This document shows, piece after piece, positions 31,701 to 40,561 of a stretch of 63,944 nucleotides of DNA. Under the pieces are notes generated by a model. It was not told where the DNA came from and ran no database searches. It was given only the letters and a program-made list of their open reading frames with translations. Source of the DNA: an archaeon. Its GTDB lineage: Archaea > Nanobdellota > Nanobdellia > SCGC-AAA011-G17 > GW2011-AR17. The DNA lies in assembly GCA_018656555.1 (NCBI GenBank), contig JABHZQ010000002.1, positions 1 through 63,944 on the forward strand, read 5' to 3'. How positions within the stretch are numbered: position 1 is the stretch's first letter; every line of letters begins with the position of its first letter. Made by a program: the position numbers and the translations under genes.

Positions 31701-34410
31701 TAGAAGTATCAGTAATACTTCCATTCCCTTGAATTTCCATAGTCTCAAACAACCCATCACTTCCATCACCACTATAAAAAAATGCAAAAGTTGTCTCAGA
31801 GATATTAGTAACTGCCATATCAATAACTGCAGTAGGGTCAAGTGTTACAGTATTTAATGCAGTATCAATAATAGACCCATTTGGCTGAATCTCAAAAGTC
31901 ATAACATACCCAAGACTATTTCTATAAGATACACCAAAAATACTTCCATTCACATGAAAAATATGGGGATCATCTCCAGTAGATGGTGCAAATTCCCATT
32001 CATCAATTATTGATTGAGTAATTGTACCATTATCAAGAATTTCTACAGTCGTAACTACTCCATCATTTCCAGTAGTTTCATAACCAATTGCATAAACTGT
32101 TCCATTTACTTGAACCATATTTGGAGCTAAAGCCATTGTACCATTAAATTCAAAATTATCAATCTCAGATTTAACAATAGAACCATTAGAAGAAACATTA
32201 AAAGTTCTAATAAACCCATCACTACCAGAATCAGATAATACAGTTGCATAAATACTATTTCCTAAATAATAAGCACTCATATATTCTGAATCCCCTATAC
32301 TTGCTGTCCAAGAATCTACTTCTCCAACAAACATCCCATCAGAACTTATATTTATAGTCTTAAATAACATCTGAGCATTACCACTACAATAAATCAAAAG
32401 AGTTAGATTATTAGACAAATTAAACAAATTATTATGTCTCCCATAATACAAAGTAGGATTATGATTCCACTTATCAATAACTCCTTCAATATAACCATTT
32501 TTAATTCTTAAAGTTTCCATCCAACCAGTGGCACTAACTCCATAATAACTTACAAGATAAACATCATCATAGACTTGAATAATATCTGGTTCCTTTCCAT
32601 CTGTACCATCAAATTGATATTGACTTCTAATAGGAGAATCTAAATGTCCATATCCCCACTCTCCAGAATCAGGTTTAAACCAACCTTCCATTGTGATCTC
32701 TGAATCAAGATTCAAACTACTATCATTTCCTAAATCATAATAACCTTTATCTTCTGTAAACTTAATAGAACCATCAAAAACAGTTTCAGTAGAACTATAT
32801 TCTACCTCACCAATTAAGTTACTAGTATAACTATTTCCTGAAAAGTCAACAATATTACCACTAGACTCGTTCATATGTAACAATAACATATTCCCAGTCA
32901 TATTAGCTCCATTATAATCACTCTCTACAACTTGGGAATCAGGTAAAGAAGAACCATAAATACCACTTCCTGCCCAAGTAAAATTCTGCCAGATCATATC
33001 AGAACTTAAATCCAAAACAGCAGAAGTATAATTTCCAACCCCCAAATAACTCCCTTTCTGAACATTATAAATTCCTAAAACTTCAGCAGCAGTCAAACTT
33101 CTATTCCACAAAGCAAACTCATCTATACTTCCATTAAAAAATCCCCTCATCAAACTCATATCTGGTCTTGCTGCACCTAAACTCAGGCTATTAGCTACAC
33201 TATCATCTAAATAACCACCCCATTGAACATTCTCATAAACTTTATACCCATTAAAATATATCTTTACTTCAGTAGATTTATTTGCATCATAAACAAAAAC
33301 AACATGATTCCAACTATCATTCTGCAAAGCAACATCAACAGAACCAGAACCATCTTTACTCACAGTATCTAAATAAAATTCAATCAAAGACCCATCAGAT
33401 CCCAACTCAAAATTATCATCAGAAACTGGAGAACTTTGTGCAACTAACACATTCCGAATTCCATGATTGGTCCAATTATCTAAATCTGTATCTCTCTTAA
33501 ACCACATCGCAACTGTAAACTTAGTTGGACTATCCATCTCATCCACATCTCCCAAATTCATATGATCCCCCAACCCATTAAAATCAAAAGAACCATTTAT
33601 CTTACCAGTTGCAACCCAAGTAGGCATAGTTCCTGAAGAAACATTAAATGTGGCATTATTATTATTTCCAGAAAAATCATAAACACTAGTAGAATTCTCT
33701 CCAGATGCTGATTCATTATCAAAATGATATAAAATAATATTATCAGTCATGTTCACCCATCCAACAGTTTGTGAACCTAAAAGTTCAGTATTTGCTTCAG
33801 TATCCAAACTAAACTCCACATAATCTCCACTATTCCAAACTAAATTACTCAAAGTACCATTTAAAACATTAAAAGTTAAACCAGTAAAAATTGAAAAAAC
33901 AGATTCAGCAGCAGTTCCAAAAACCCCCAGCTCTTCCTCTTCAACAATAATAATCTCTTCCTCAGTTTCATTTGTCACATTAAGTTCAGTAATATTTTCA
34001 GGAATATTAACAATCTCTTCAGTTTCATTTACTGTTTCATTTAGTTCCTCTGTCACATTTTCAGGCAAAGGAATAACCTCTGGAACTTCAACAATTAAAT
34101 AGTTCACAAAAGTACTATCCACTACATCTTCATTAACAACCAAATCCACATAAACTACTTCATTAGAAAGATTATAATCCTCTAAGTTAACCAAAACAAT
34201 ATTTTCAATCAATAACTCACTAGATACTGCATCATAAACATTAAGCCCTTGGCTAACTCTTACAAAACTTCCATTCAAATCCCAACTTTCATTCCAATCA
34301 AAAGAAACAAGATTGTTCTCAACAATAACATTTCCACTAATCCCCTCACAACTATTAAGAGCCAAGACTAATAAAACCAAAATAATCAATAATATTCCTC
34401 TTTTTTTCAT
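28765..34410 (-). CDS. Giant surface protein: LamG, split LamG with beta-propeller insert, Fn3-like repeats, acidic stalk
   Basis: An 1881-residue secreted protein. Signal region residues 1-22 (ending LNSCEG, a possible lipobox), a Glu/Asn/Thr-rich stalk (~115-160), LamG domain 1 (~225-455, ending ALWNRSLTAAEV), and a second LamG whose start (ITMEGWFKPDSGEW, ~575-588) and end (NKDWNHIAMTYDG, LAIYNRSLTANEV) are separated by ~720 residues of ~14 short repeats of the type DGFVKTLEIxxNGSI. Three Fn3-like repeats follow (~1483-1767, SSSSNFTNGTL, VRTYDGTVWSAWSNN), then an acidic tract (~1787-1828) and a hydrophobic C terminus VLGAPFMIYELVF. Very rich in NxT/S sites. Probably a glycan-binding cell-contact protein. 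Confidence 0.8.
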   Translation of the reverse strand: MKKRGILLIILVLLVLALNSCEGISGNVIVENNLVSFDWNESWDLNGSFVRVSQGLNVYDAVSSELLIENIVLVNLEDYNLSNEVVYVDLVVNEDVVDSTFVNYLIVEVPEVIPLPENVTEELNETVNETEEIVNIPENITELNVTNETEEEIIIVEEEELGVFGTAAESVFSIFTGLTFNVLNGTLSNLVWNSGDYVEFSLDTEANTELLGSQTVGWVNMTDNIILYHFDNESASGENSTSVYDFSGNNNNATFNVSSGTMPTWVATGKINGSFDFNGLGDHMNLGDVDEMDSPTKFTVAMWFKRDTDLDNWTNHGIRNVLVAQSSPVSDDNFELGSDGSLIEFYLDTVSKDGSGSVDVALQNDSWNHVVFVYDANKSTEVKIYFNGYKVYENVQWGGYLDDSVANSLSLGAARPDMSLMRGFFNGSIDEFALWNRSLTAAEVLGIYNVQKGSYLGVGNYTSAVLDLSSDMIWQNFTWAGSGIYGSSLPDSQVVESDYNGANMTGNMLLLHMNESSGNIVDFSGNSYTSNLIGEVEYSSTETVFDGSIKFTEDKGYYDLGNDSSLNLDSEITMEGWFKPDSGEWGYGHLDSPIRSQYQFDGTDGKEPDIIQVYDDVYLVSYYGVSATGWMETLRIKNGYIEGVIDKWNHNPTLYYGRHNNLFNLSNNLTLLIYCSGNAQMLFKTINISSDGMFVGEVDSWTASIGDSEYMSAYYLGNSIYATVLSDSGSDGFIRTFNVSSNGSIVKSEIDNFEFNGTMALAPNMVQVNGTVYAIGYETTGNDGVVTTVEILDNGTITQSIIDEWEFAPSTGDDPHIFHVNGSIFGVSYRNSLGYVMTFEIQPNGSIIDTALNTVTLDPTAVIDMAVTNISETTFAFFYSGDGSDGLFETMEIQGNGSITDTSKELYEYDITAGSDQEIYYFDGIYYLAYQGEGGDGYVSTFGFNERAYAADAKGENWEFTANNDVKDPRIEHMRNNLFVVLHESPNEQVKLSSFQVQDNASIGSLLDEDTLTGGTYNSESKMVFKVSDEVVVTEFTRMSGSDGWLQTHQVLDNGTINQIDSLDIGDSLANAQIDYVQVEGDIYAIAYSGDGTDGFVKTLEIQKNGSVGSTFINSYEFDITISNANTISHIIDNYYGVFYRDTNLDGWVKTLEILDNGTITQSTIASYEFDMEEAENIDSVKLSDKHVAIVYHDEANDGQLMTLSFWDNGSVSGTDVYEFDTNTGEYPKIKRIVDDYYVIVYATTTGFNHKEAETFQISETGSIRYLNNYYLTAATDNHDEIDVAVGERGVIVASHKATGNDGFVASFKVLVDRGFVKPGSYGIDATQSKAYSVLNDSYLSTSLTNKDWNHIAMTYDGATQSLYVNGVLRESAAVNGIPVDYYNLSVGKYYTGYMDDLAIYNRSLTANEVAAHYARGAVDFNISLKTCDDAACDVEPWEQTVFKPGDLSLTNNRYIQFLIEVLDSNSNNDFEMNNITFAYDVANAAPTVDSANVTSSSSLNYSNGTLVGAWAQTDTDADPLTNQTKWWADGVENITFANFTSIEEANLTKGEVWNFSVRVHDGTVWSAWSDNASVTLVNFPALVTLLNITSSSSSNFTNGTLSSSWIYSDPIDSDSQSMNETKWFKDGVLNFTNITSVDSGNLSYNEVWNISVRTYDGTVWSAWSNNVSMVIGNSLPVVGNLTLNSSSASNYTNGTLYVSWIFSDADGHSQTMNETRWTKNGVLNHTNFTSITSGNLTAASIWNVSVRVYDGTSWSAWSENRTLTIVAIPAVTEEVAQFPSGSVSYNNDDEEEVEEVEEEEEVVEEDLDEEEEEEVETEVVVEEEEWEEEVPFFRGLVDDVTPMFNRLSGNYYLRYIFIPVLKMTVLGAPFMIYELVFSFL
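29110..29960 (-). repeat. Three tandem Fn3-like repeats (coding)
   Basis: About 285 bases each, encoding units that start SSSSxNxxNGTL, include NET/NQTKWxxDGVxNxTN and end with VRxxDGTxWSAWS. The copies are recognisable at DNA level but diverged, implying old duplication with continued selection. Confidence 0.75.
30475..32640 (-). repeat. About fourteen beta-propeller-type repeats (coding)
   Basis: Around 150 bases per unit. Typical unit: a strand with xDGFVxTLEI, then DNGTITQS or KNGSVGST, then an SYEFD-type strand. Fourteen or so units would make two seven-bladed propellers. Some units are almost identical in the DNGTITQS segment (near 30930-30960, 32020-32050), suggesting recent unit exchange. 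Confidence 0.65.
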
Positions 34411-36785
34411 TTTCTAATAAAATAATACCCAGTAAGAACAAATACTACCATAAACCAATTCAACCAAGTAAATATTGGAACCTCTGCAGTATCTCTAACT
34501 TCATCAATAGCATCTGTTTCTGGAACTGAAATACAACTCTCTGTTTCAGCAGGCCAAGAAGAATAATCCTCTAAACACTCTAAATCAGTAGGCATTATAC
34601 AAAGAGTAATATCTCTAACCTTAGTACCAGTTAATAAATCACACTCATCCCATTCTACCCCAGTACAATCCCATTGGGCAGCACAACCAGTTTCCTCTTC
34701 CTCTTCATCAGCAGTAGTATCTGTAGTGGTATCAGTTGCAGTGGAGGTATAAGAAGCAATTATATCTGCACTATCTGAAACAGTAATTGCACCTTCACTA
34801 CAAGGGTCACTCGCAGAAACATACAAACTATCACTATAAGTTCCACTAGTACCAGATATAACAATATAATAATAATATCCTTCAGTTAATACAGTCCAAT
34901 AATCCATAGCACCATACAAACCCTCATCCTCTACTATTTCAGGATAAAAAGTTTCAACCAAAGACCCAGTGCTATAAGTTCCATCACCATTATCAGTAAC
35001 ACCATAAAGATAAAATATCACATCAGCACAGCTTCCATCATTCAAACCAAACAAATAAGTTCCTGACCCATAAGCCAAACAATTTACAGGTTCTCCCAGA
35101 TCATCTAAGAAAAAATTATAATCAATTCCTTCATACAAACAACTAACTGCATCAGGTAAATCTAATTCATCATCATACTCACTCAAATTAATATCACTAT
35201 CAAAAGTACAATTGGTAGTATCTGCACAAACTTTCAGATTTGTACTCTCTAAAGAACCATCACCATCTGTTAACACAAAATTATAATAAGAATCATCAAG
35301 ACCATAATCATCTAATTCAATATAACCATAAAACTCATCATCCGCCAAATCAGTTGCATCAATAGTAACAACCATATCTCCTTGATAATAAGTTCCTGTT
35401 GTTTCATCATAAACTTGTTCATAAGCAGTAAAATTCAAAATCTTTGTACCACAAGTTCCATCTCCTTCCCCATACATGTAAACAGCTTCATCACTATTCA
35501 TCTCAGTAATAGAAACCATAGTATCATCTAACCAATCTAAGCTACCTGCAACACAAGTACTCTCCATTGCATCTAAAACACACTCTCCTGCAACACAAGT
35601 TCCACCAACACAATCAGCATCATCAACACAAGTTGCATCACAATCTTCATCTACAACTCCATCACAATTATTATCAACACCATCACAAACCTCAGTAGCT
35701 AAAGGATTAATACTTGCATTAGTATCATCACAATCAATATTACTACACATTTCTCCATCAGCTAAAACCTCACTCAAAGCAATTCCACTAATATCTGAAT
35801 CATCAGTCAACCAAACAATATAATCAGAACCTATAATTGGATTAAGATTATTATTTGCTCCAGAAGTTACAGCATACTCAGTACTTGTTGAATAATCATA
35901 CAAATAAACATTGTAATACCCATCCCTATTATCACTCCACACAATATAATTTCCATAAACATCAGGATATCTCTCATCAACTCCAGATTCTACTGCAATA
36001 GATATAATTGAACTTGTTGCAATATCATAACCTCTCACATTACTATCGGCCTGAGAATCATCTTGCCACACTACTAAATCCCCATAGATTTTAGGAAATA
36101 GTTGATCACCTAACCCACTAGCAATAGTTTGTTTAGAATTTACATCTGCTAAATCTGCAACATAAATAATATTATAATCGCCATTTCCATCATCTTGGTA
36201 AACTAAACTATTTTCATAAACACTTGGAAAAGATTGACTACCTGCAGTTTTAGATGCTTGAGCAACCATAGTTGATCTAGGCATAACCACAATATCAGTT
36301 CCAGTTCCTTCTTGAAAGTTCAAAGCTTGATAAACAATATATGTTGAAGAGATCTTAGGATGAAACTTAAAAATCATATTTGAGGCATAATCTACATCAT
36401 TCCAAAGAGTAATTGATTTTACCATTCCCTCTTTACTAATCCACACTGCATCAGTACCAGAATAAATTGAAGGTGTTGCAGCTAATGTAGCTGTTGAAAC
36501 TTGAGTATTCACATCATCACCAATATCATAAACATAAATCTTATCATTCATAGTGTAAATTATTTTATCTCTTGCAATATCCAATCCAGATTTAGTTCCA
36601 GAAGGCAAACTAGGAAACTCTGTAACATCATCACAACCAGTACACTCATAATAACTATCAGAATCAAGATCATTACAAGAAACAACCATCCCAGTAAAAT
36701 CTACATTACTTAAAGAACCAATAGCTACTGCTAAAATCAATACTAAGGGCAATACATCCCAAAAAACACTTCCCCTCTTTTGCAT
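34407..36785 (-). CDS. Surface protein: TolB-like beta-propeller, MopE-type metal motif, C-terminal anchor
   Basis: A 792-residue protein. N-terminal hydrophobic segment (VFWDVLPLVLILAVAIGSL, ~8-26) shared with the next gene. Residues ~50-340 hold TolB/surface-layer-type propeller repeats (IVWQDDSQADSNVRGYDIAT, IVWSDNRDGYYNVYLYD). Then a MopE-like Ca/Cu motif (IDCDDTNASINPLATEVCDG, VDNNCDGVVDEDC), a Cys cluster (CVDDADCVGGTC), two acidic beta domains, and a C-terminal module with CAAQWDCTGVEWDECD, ending in a membrane helix and Arg-Lys (TWLNWFMVVFVLTGYYFIRK). Stop overlaps the next gene's start by four bases, so it is in one operon with the 1881-residue protein. Confidence 0.78.
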   Translation of the reverse strand: MQKRGSVFWDVLPLVLILAVAIGSLSNVDFTGMVVSCNDLDSDSYYECTGCDDVTEFPSLPSGTKSGLDIARDKIIYTMNDKIYVYDIGDDVNTQVSTATLAATPSIYSGTDAVWISKEGMVKSITLWNDVDYASNMIFKFHPKISSTYIVYQALNFQEGTGTDIVVMPRSTMVAQASKTAGSQSFPSVYENSLVYQDDGNGDYNIIYVADLADVNSKQTIASGLGDQLFPKIYGDLVVWQDDSQADSNVRGYDIATSSIISIAVESGVDERYPDVYGNYIVWSDNRDGYYNVYLYDYSTSTEYAVTSGANNNLNPIIGSDYIVWLTDDSDISGIALSEVLADGEMCSNIDCDDTNASINPLATEVCDGVDNNCDGVVDEDCDATCVDDADCVGGTCVAGECVLDAMESTCVAGSLDWLDDTMVSITEMNSDEAVYMYGEGDGTCGTKILNFTAYEQVYDETTGTYYQGDMVVTIDATDLADDEFYGYIELDDYGLDDSYYNFVLTDGDGSLESTNLKVCADTTNCTFDSDINLSEYDDELDLPDAVSCLYEGIDYNFFLDDLGEPVNCLAYGSGTYLFGLNDGSCADVIFYLYGVTDNGDGTYSTGSLVETFYPEIVEDEGLYGAMDYWTVLTEGYYYYIVISGTSGTYSDSLYVSASDPCSEGAITVSDSADIIASYTSTATDTTTDTTADEEEEETGCAAQWDCTGVEWDECDLLTGTKVRDITLCIMPTDLECLEDYSSWPAETESCISVPETDAIDEVRDTAEVPIFTWLNWFMVVFVLTGYYFIRK

Positions 36786-36830
36786 TAAGTAATTATTATA
36801 GTCTTTTTATTTATAAAATTAACTATATAG

Positions 36831-38930
36831 TTATCTTCTATACCAATAATAACCAATAAGAACAAATACTACCATAAATAAATTAAACCAAGTAAAGACT
36901 GGAACATCTTCTGTATCTCTTTCTTCATCATCAATTGAAGCAATACAACTTGCTGAAGATTCAGGGTAGGTTGTAAGATCATTCAAACAATCAATATCAG
37001 TTGGTTGAATACATAAATCTAAATCCCTAGTTTTAATTGCAGTTAAAGGATCACACTCACTCCAATCTACTGCAGAACAATCCCATTCAGAAGCACAATC
37101 AACTTCTTCTGTTTGATTAAAAAGAGAAGTGTTCATTACAGGTGGAGTAGTATCCACATTTCCATCAACTTCAAAAGTACAATTATTAACATCAGCACAA
37201 ACAGTTAAAGAATAACTTGTTACATTTCCCAAACCATCATTAGCAACAAAAACATAATAATCATCCTCAGTAATATAATCACTCAAATTAAAAATTGTAT
37301 ACTGCAAATAACTTGTTCCAGCATCATCAGTTCCATTAACAGCTGTAAAAGTTCCTAAAGAAGAATTTAATTGATCATAATGATACAAATCAAAAGTAAC
37401 AGCAGTATCACCCAAACAAGTTCCATCCTCAACAACAACCATGTAAGCTGAATCAGTATAAGTAGCATTAGTTAATGTTGCATTTCCATCTCCATTCAAC
37501 CAGTAAGTTTCATCAACCAAACAAGTAGTTGTAGATGAAGCAGTTGTTACAATCTGACAATAACCATCAACACAAGTTTCTGAAGCAGTACAATTAGCAG
37601 TATCAGTACAAGGTGTTCCGATTGCACAAGTACTATTATAACAAATCTCACCACTCAAACAATTATCTGTACTTCCTCCAACAGTCCCATTAAAACAACA
37701 AGTAATATTTTCTAAATTCAAACTTCCAAAACAAAAATCATCAGCACAATCAATCAAACCATCACAATCATTATCCACACCATCATTACAAACTTCAGTA
37801 GCAGCAGGATGAATATTAGGATCATAATCATGACAATCATCTCCACCACAATCATCAGAAATATAACCATCTATATCTGAGTCCATACAAGTACAATCAC
37901 TATCATCATAATCTATAAGAGTATCACAATCATTATCCACAAGATCACTACAAACTTCACTAGCCCCAGGATTTATACTTGAGTTAGATTCATCACAATC
38001 ATCTCCACCACAAAGATCATTTTCATAACCATCCCCATCAGAATCAGAACATCCAGTAGAACAATAACTCAAACCTTCTGTTCCTAAATCATATAAATCT
38101 TCAACCTCACTAGCTGTTAAAGCATCATTAAAAAGAGCAACCTCATCCAAATATCCATGATAATATAATGAACCAGAAGGAGATCTACCAAAGTTTAAAT
38201 CTACCTCATTAACAGACACACTTGAACTATAACTAACTGAACTATCTAAAACTCCATCCACATAAATCAATTTTTTCTGATTTCTAAAACTATCAGTTTT
38301 TACAACAGCAACATGATGCCATTGATTATCTACTACATCAATAGAACCTTCTAATTGATTAGGCCCAGTTGTAAAAGTTATTGTATCTCCCTCATTAACT
38401 GAAACACCATAAGCTGTAAAACTAAAACCAATTAATTGAGATTTACTTACTAAAGCCTCATAACCAGTCCCAGAAGTACTTTTCTTCATCCAAAACATTA
38501 TAGTAAACTCATCAGTAAAATCTAAAGTAACATCATCAGTTACATATCCATAACCATCATCATCATACCCAGAATTGAACAAAACCCCATCTCCAACCTT
38601 CCCAGCACTTGAACTTCTCAATGTATCTCCACCAAGATAAGCAAAGTTCTGATAAGCACTAGCATAAGAATCATAAGTATTGCCCCATGTAAAATCATAA
38701 CCTTCCTCAAAAGCAAAATAACTCACCAAATTATCTGGAGCATTATCATCATTACAAGCATCATAGTCATTCTGCAAACCATCATCATCAAAATCATCAT
38801 CCTCAACAGGAATAAAAACATACCCATCCACACCCCCATCAAAATCAACAAATACTAGAGAACCCAATGCCACGACTAGAACTAACACTAAAGGTAGTGC
38901 ATCCCAGAATACATTGACCTCTTTTTTCAT
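36831..38930 (-). CDS. Surface protein: TSP3-like, LamG, MopE-type repeats, C-terminal anchor
   Basis: A 699-residue paralogue-like partner of the previous protein: the same N-terminal anchor (VFWDALPLVLVLVVALGSL) and C-terminal module (CASEWDCSAVDWSECDPLTA ... TWFNLFMVVFVLIGYYWYRR), with different ectodomains between. Those are a thrombospondin type 3-like Ca motif (DDDFDDDGLQNDYDACNDD, ~42-60), a LamG domain (~75-275, ending EVALFNDALTASEVEDLYDL), and two or three MopE-like units (GDDCDESNSSINPGASEVCS, VDNDCDGLIDC), followed by Cys-rich and beta domains. Probably displayed on the cell surface and calcium-stabilised. Confidence 0.78.
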   Translation of the reverse strand: MKKEVNVFWDALPLVLVLVVALGSLVFVDFDGGVDGYVFIPVEDDDFDDDGLQNDYDACNDDNAPDNLVSYFAFEEGYDFTWGNTYDSYASAYQNFAYLGGDTLRSSSAGKVGDGVLFNSGYDDDGYGYVTDDVTLDFTDEFTIMFWMKKSTSGTGYEALVSKSQLIGFSFTAYGVSVNEGDTITFTTGPNQLEGSIDVVDNQWHHVAVVKTDSFRNQKKLIYVDGVLDSSVSYSSSVSVNEVDLNFGRSPSGSLYYHGYLDEVALFNDALTASEVEDLYDLGTEGLSYCSTGCSDSDGDGYENDLCGGDDCDESNSSINPGASEVCSDLVDNDCDTLIDYDDSDCTCMDSDIDGYISDDCGGDDCHDYDPNIHPAATEVCNDGVDNDCDGLIDCADDFCFGSLNLENITCCFNGTVGGSTDNCLSGEICYNSTCAIGTPCTDTANCTASETCVDGYCQIVTTASSTTTCLVDETYWLNGDGNATLTNATYTDSAYMVVVEDGTCLGDTAVTFDLYHYDQLNSSLGTFTAVNGTDDAGTSYLQYTIFNLSDYITEDDYYVFVANDGLGNVTSYSLTVCADVNNCTFEVDGNVDTTPPVMNTSLFNQTEEVDCASEWDCSAVDWSECDPLTAIKTRDLDLCIQPTDIDCLNDLTTYPESSASCIASIDDEERDTEDVPVFTWFNLFMVVFVLIGYYWYRR

Positions 38931-39010
38931 TTTATAACTTATGAACTCAAGGATTTATAAACTTAACGAAAACAGAAAGCTATTTAATATAAGGTATATT
39001 ATTATTATAT

Positions 39011-39280
39011 ATGGAATTAGGCGGAAATATAGTGTTAGAGGGGTTTGATGGTGTTGGATCAGAAAAATTAATTGTTATAAAAAAAATAGCTGGTTCTTTT
39101 GCAAAAAAGGTAAGTGATGAAAAGGGTGAATATGAAAAAGTCATTTTCACACTAGAAGACACCTACAAAATAACTATAAAAGTAATACAAAAGGATAAAG
39201 AATCAGTATCTGAAAATCAGGATAAAAATCTATTTTTTGCATTAACCAATGCAATAAAGGCTCTAGAAGCTAAATTATAA
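39011..39280 (+). CDS. Conserved small protein upstream of ribosomal operon
   Basis: An 89-residue protein beginning MELGGNIVLEGF, with an alternating strand/helix layout (KLIVIKKIAGSFAKKV, EKVIFTLED, YKITIKVIQ, LFFALTNAIKALEAKL). The pattern beta-alpha-beta-beta-alpha with a C-terminal 'nLffalt.ai..le.kl' resembles the fold of ribosome-hibernation (HPF/RaiA) proteins, a suggestion only. Its place directly in front of eL21 fits a translation-linked role. TATA-like gctatttaat (~38979-38988) precedes it. Confidence 0.6.
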   Translation: MELGGNIVLEGFDGVGSEKLIVIKKIAGSFAKKVSDEKGEYEKVIFTLEDTYKITIKVIQKDKESVSENQDKNLFFALTNAIKALEAKL

Positions 39281-39290
39281 AATAAAAACA

Positions 39291-39298
39291 TTTATAAA
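39291..39298 (+). promoter_or_regulatory. TATA box of the eL21-RpoF-DUF655 operon
   Basis: The element tttataaa ends 29 bases before the eL21 ATG at 39328, allowing a very short leader. Confidence 0.55.
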
Positions 39299-39327
39299 GG
39301 GCCAAATATTCTTCCTTCTCACTAAAA

Positions 39328-39618
39328 ATGACTCAAAAAACAGGTTCAAGAAGAAGGAAAACTAGAAGTAAGCTAAGAAAAAATGTAGCCGATAGAGGCA
39401 AAATTAGCATTAGAAGTTACTTACAAAAGTTCAATGAAAATGACATAGTTATCCTTGTGGCTGAACCCGCAGTCCAAAGAGGAATGCACCACCCTAGATT
39501 TCAAGGTAAAACTGGAATAGTCCTAGGGAAACAAGGTACTAATTATAAAGTACAAATTAAGGATGGAAATACAAAAAAAATTATGATAACTCATCCAATA
39601 CACTTAAAGAAGGTCTAA
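39328..39618 (+). CDS. rpl21e: Large ribosomal subunit protein eL21
   Basis: A 96-residue archaeal/eukaryotic ribosomal protein: basic N terminus (GSRRRKTRSKLRK), then the SH3-like core with VAEPAVQRGMHHPRFQGKTG (residues ~45-64) and VLGKQGTNYKVQIKDG, ending THPIHLKKV. First gene of the conserved archaeal cluster eL21-RpoF-DUF655. Confidence 0.96.
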   Translation: MTQKTGSRRRKTRSKLRKNVADRGKISIRSYLQKFNENDIVILVAEPAVQRGMHHPRFQGKTGIVLGKQGTNYKVQIKDGNTKKIMITHPIHLKKV

Positions 39619-39619
39619 A

Positions 39620-39955
39620 ATGGGAGAATTAACAATTATTGAGGAAAAACCTGTAACAAACACACAGGTAAAAGAAAAGTTAGTCCTATTAGAAAAGGAA
39701 AAACCACTCTCATTTAGAGGAGAAAAAACAAAAGAATACTTATCCACATTTGTTAAACTATCTCCAAAAGAAACAGAAGAATTTGTTAAAAAAATTCAAG
39801 ACCTTAATATTCCACGACTAAAAGATAGACATATTACAAAAATAATTGATGTCCTTCCCCAAGACTTAGATAGTATAAGAATATTACTAAGTGGAGAGAC
39901 TATTACCATAAAAGAGGAAGACATGAAGAGAATACTAGATGTTATCCCAAAATAA
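39620..39955 (+). CDS. rpoF: DNA-directed RNA polymerase subunit F (Rpb4)
   Basis: A 111-residue subunit forming the stalk with RpoE (Rpb7). Recognisable helical HRDC-like C terminus: EEFVKKIQDLNIPRLKDRHITKI (in part, ~53-75) and the terminal IDVLPQDLDSIRILLSGETITI. It follows eL21 by one base, the usual archaeal arrangement, and is followed by DUF655. Confidence 0.95.
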   Translation: MGELTIIEEKPVTNTQVKEKLVLLEKEKPLSFRGEKTKEYLSTFVKLSPKETEEFVKKIQDLNIPRLKDRHITKIIDVLPQDLDSIRILLSGETITIKEEDMKRILDVIPK

Positions 39956-39966
39956 TATCCAAAAAA

Positions 39967-40518
39967 ATGGCAAGCAAAGAAGAAACTGCAGTAGTACTAG
40001 ATTTCCTACCGCATGGATATCCGTTCGACACGAGACCCATGCACAGGAAGACACCAGTAGCGCAAGCCATGGGGAAAACAAAATTTACACTCCTTGAAGT
40101 TATACCTAAAAAAGGTATATCCTTACAACCCAATGAAGAAATTTACATTGGCGAGGGCAAGCGAGAGAAGATTCACCACGTTGTCGGTAGAATCCCTCTA
40201 ACCAAGTTAACACAAACAGCAAAAGGAGAACTTGAGTTCATTATTAAAAAGCTTGTCAATGCCAACGAAAAAAAGTTTTTAGATTTCTTCAATAAAGCAG
40301 GGCCGATAAGCACAAGGAGACATCAAATAGAACTGCTTCCAGGAATAGGAAAGAAACATATGTGGGAGATCCTCGAAAAAAGAGACGAAAAAGAATTTGA
40401 AAGTTTCGAGGACCTAAAAGCAAGAGTAAAACTCATTCCAGACCCTGAAAAGTCAGTAATAAAGAGGATATTAATGGAAATAAGCGAAGAAGATAAGTAC
40501 AAAATCTTCACTGGTTAA
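39967..40518 (+). CDS. DUF655 protein (HhH-containing, RNA-binding likely)
   Basis: A 183-residue archaeal protein of COG1491. N-terminal DFLPHGYPFDTRPMH segment (residues ~11-25), an OB-like beta domain (FTLLEVIPKKGISLQPNEEI), and a C-terminal helix-hairpin-helix unit IELLPGIGKKHMWEILEKR (~119-137). Conserved beside RpoF in most archaea and thought to act in translation or RNA metabolism, though no biochemical role is established. Confidence 0.93.
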   Translation: MASKEETAVVLDFLPHGYPFDTRPMHRKTPVAQAMGKTKFTLLEVIPKKGISLQPNEEIYIGEGKREKIHHVVGRIPLTKLTQTAKGELEFIIKKLVNANEKKFLDFFNKAGPISTRRHQIELLPGIGKKHMWEILEKRDEKEFESFEDLKARVKLIPDPEKSVIKRILMEISEEDKYKIFTG

Positions 40519-40525
40519 CAAAACC

Positions 40526-40535
40526 TTTTTAAATG
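40526..40535 (+). promoter_or_regulatory. TATA box of the uS13 operon
   Basis: The element tttttaaatg lies ~27-36 bases before the uS13 ATG at 40562 and starts a new transcript separate from DUF655. Confidence 0.5.
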
Positions 40536-40561
40536 AGGAATTTTTCCATTACCACAACAAG

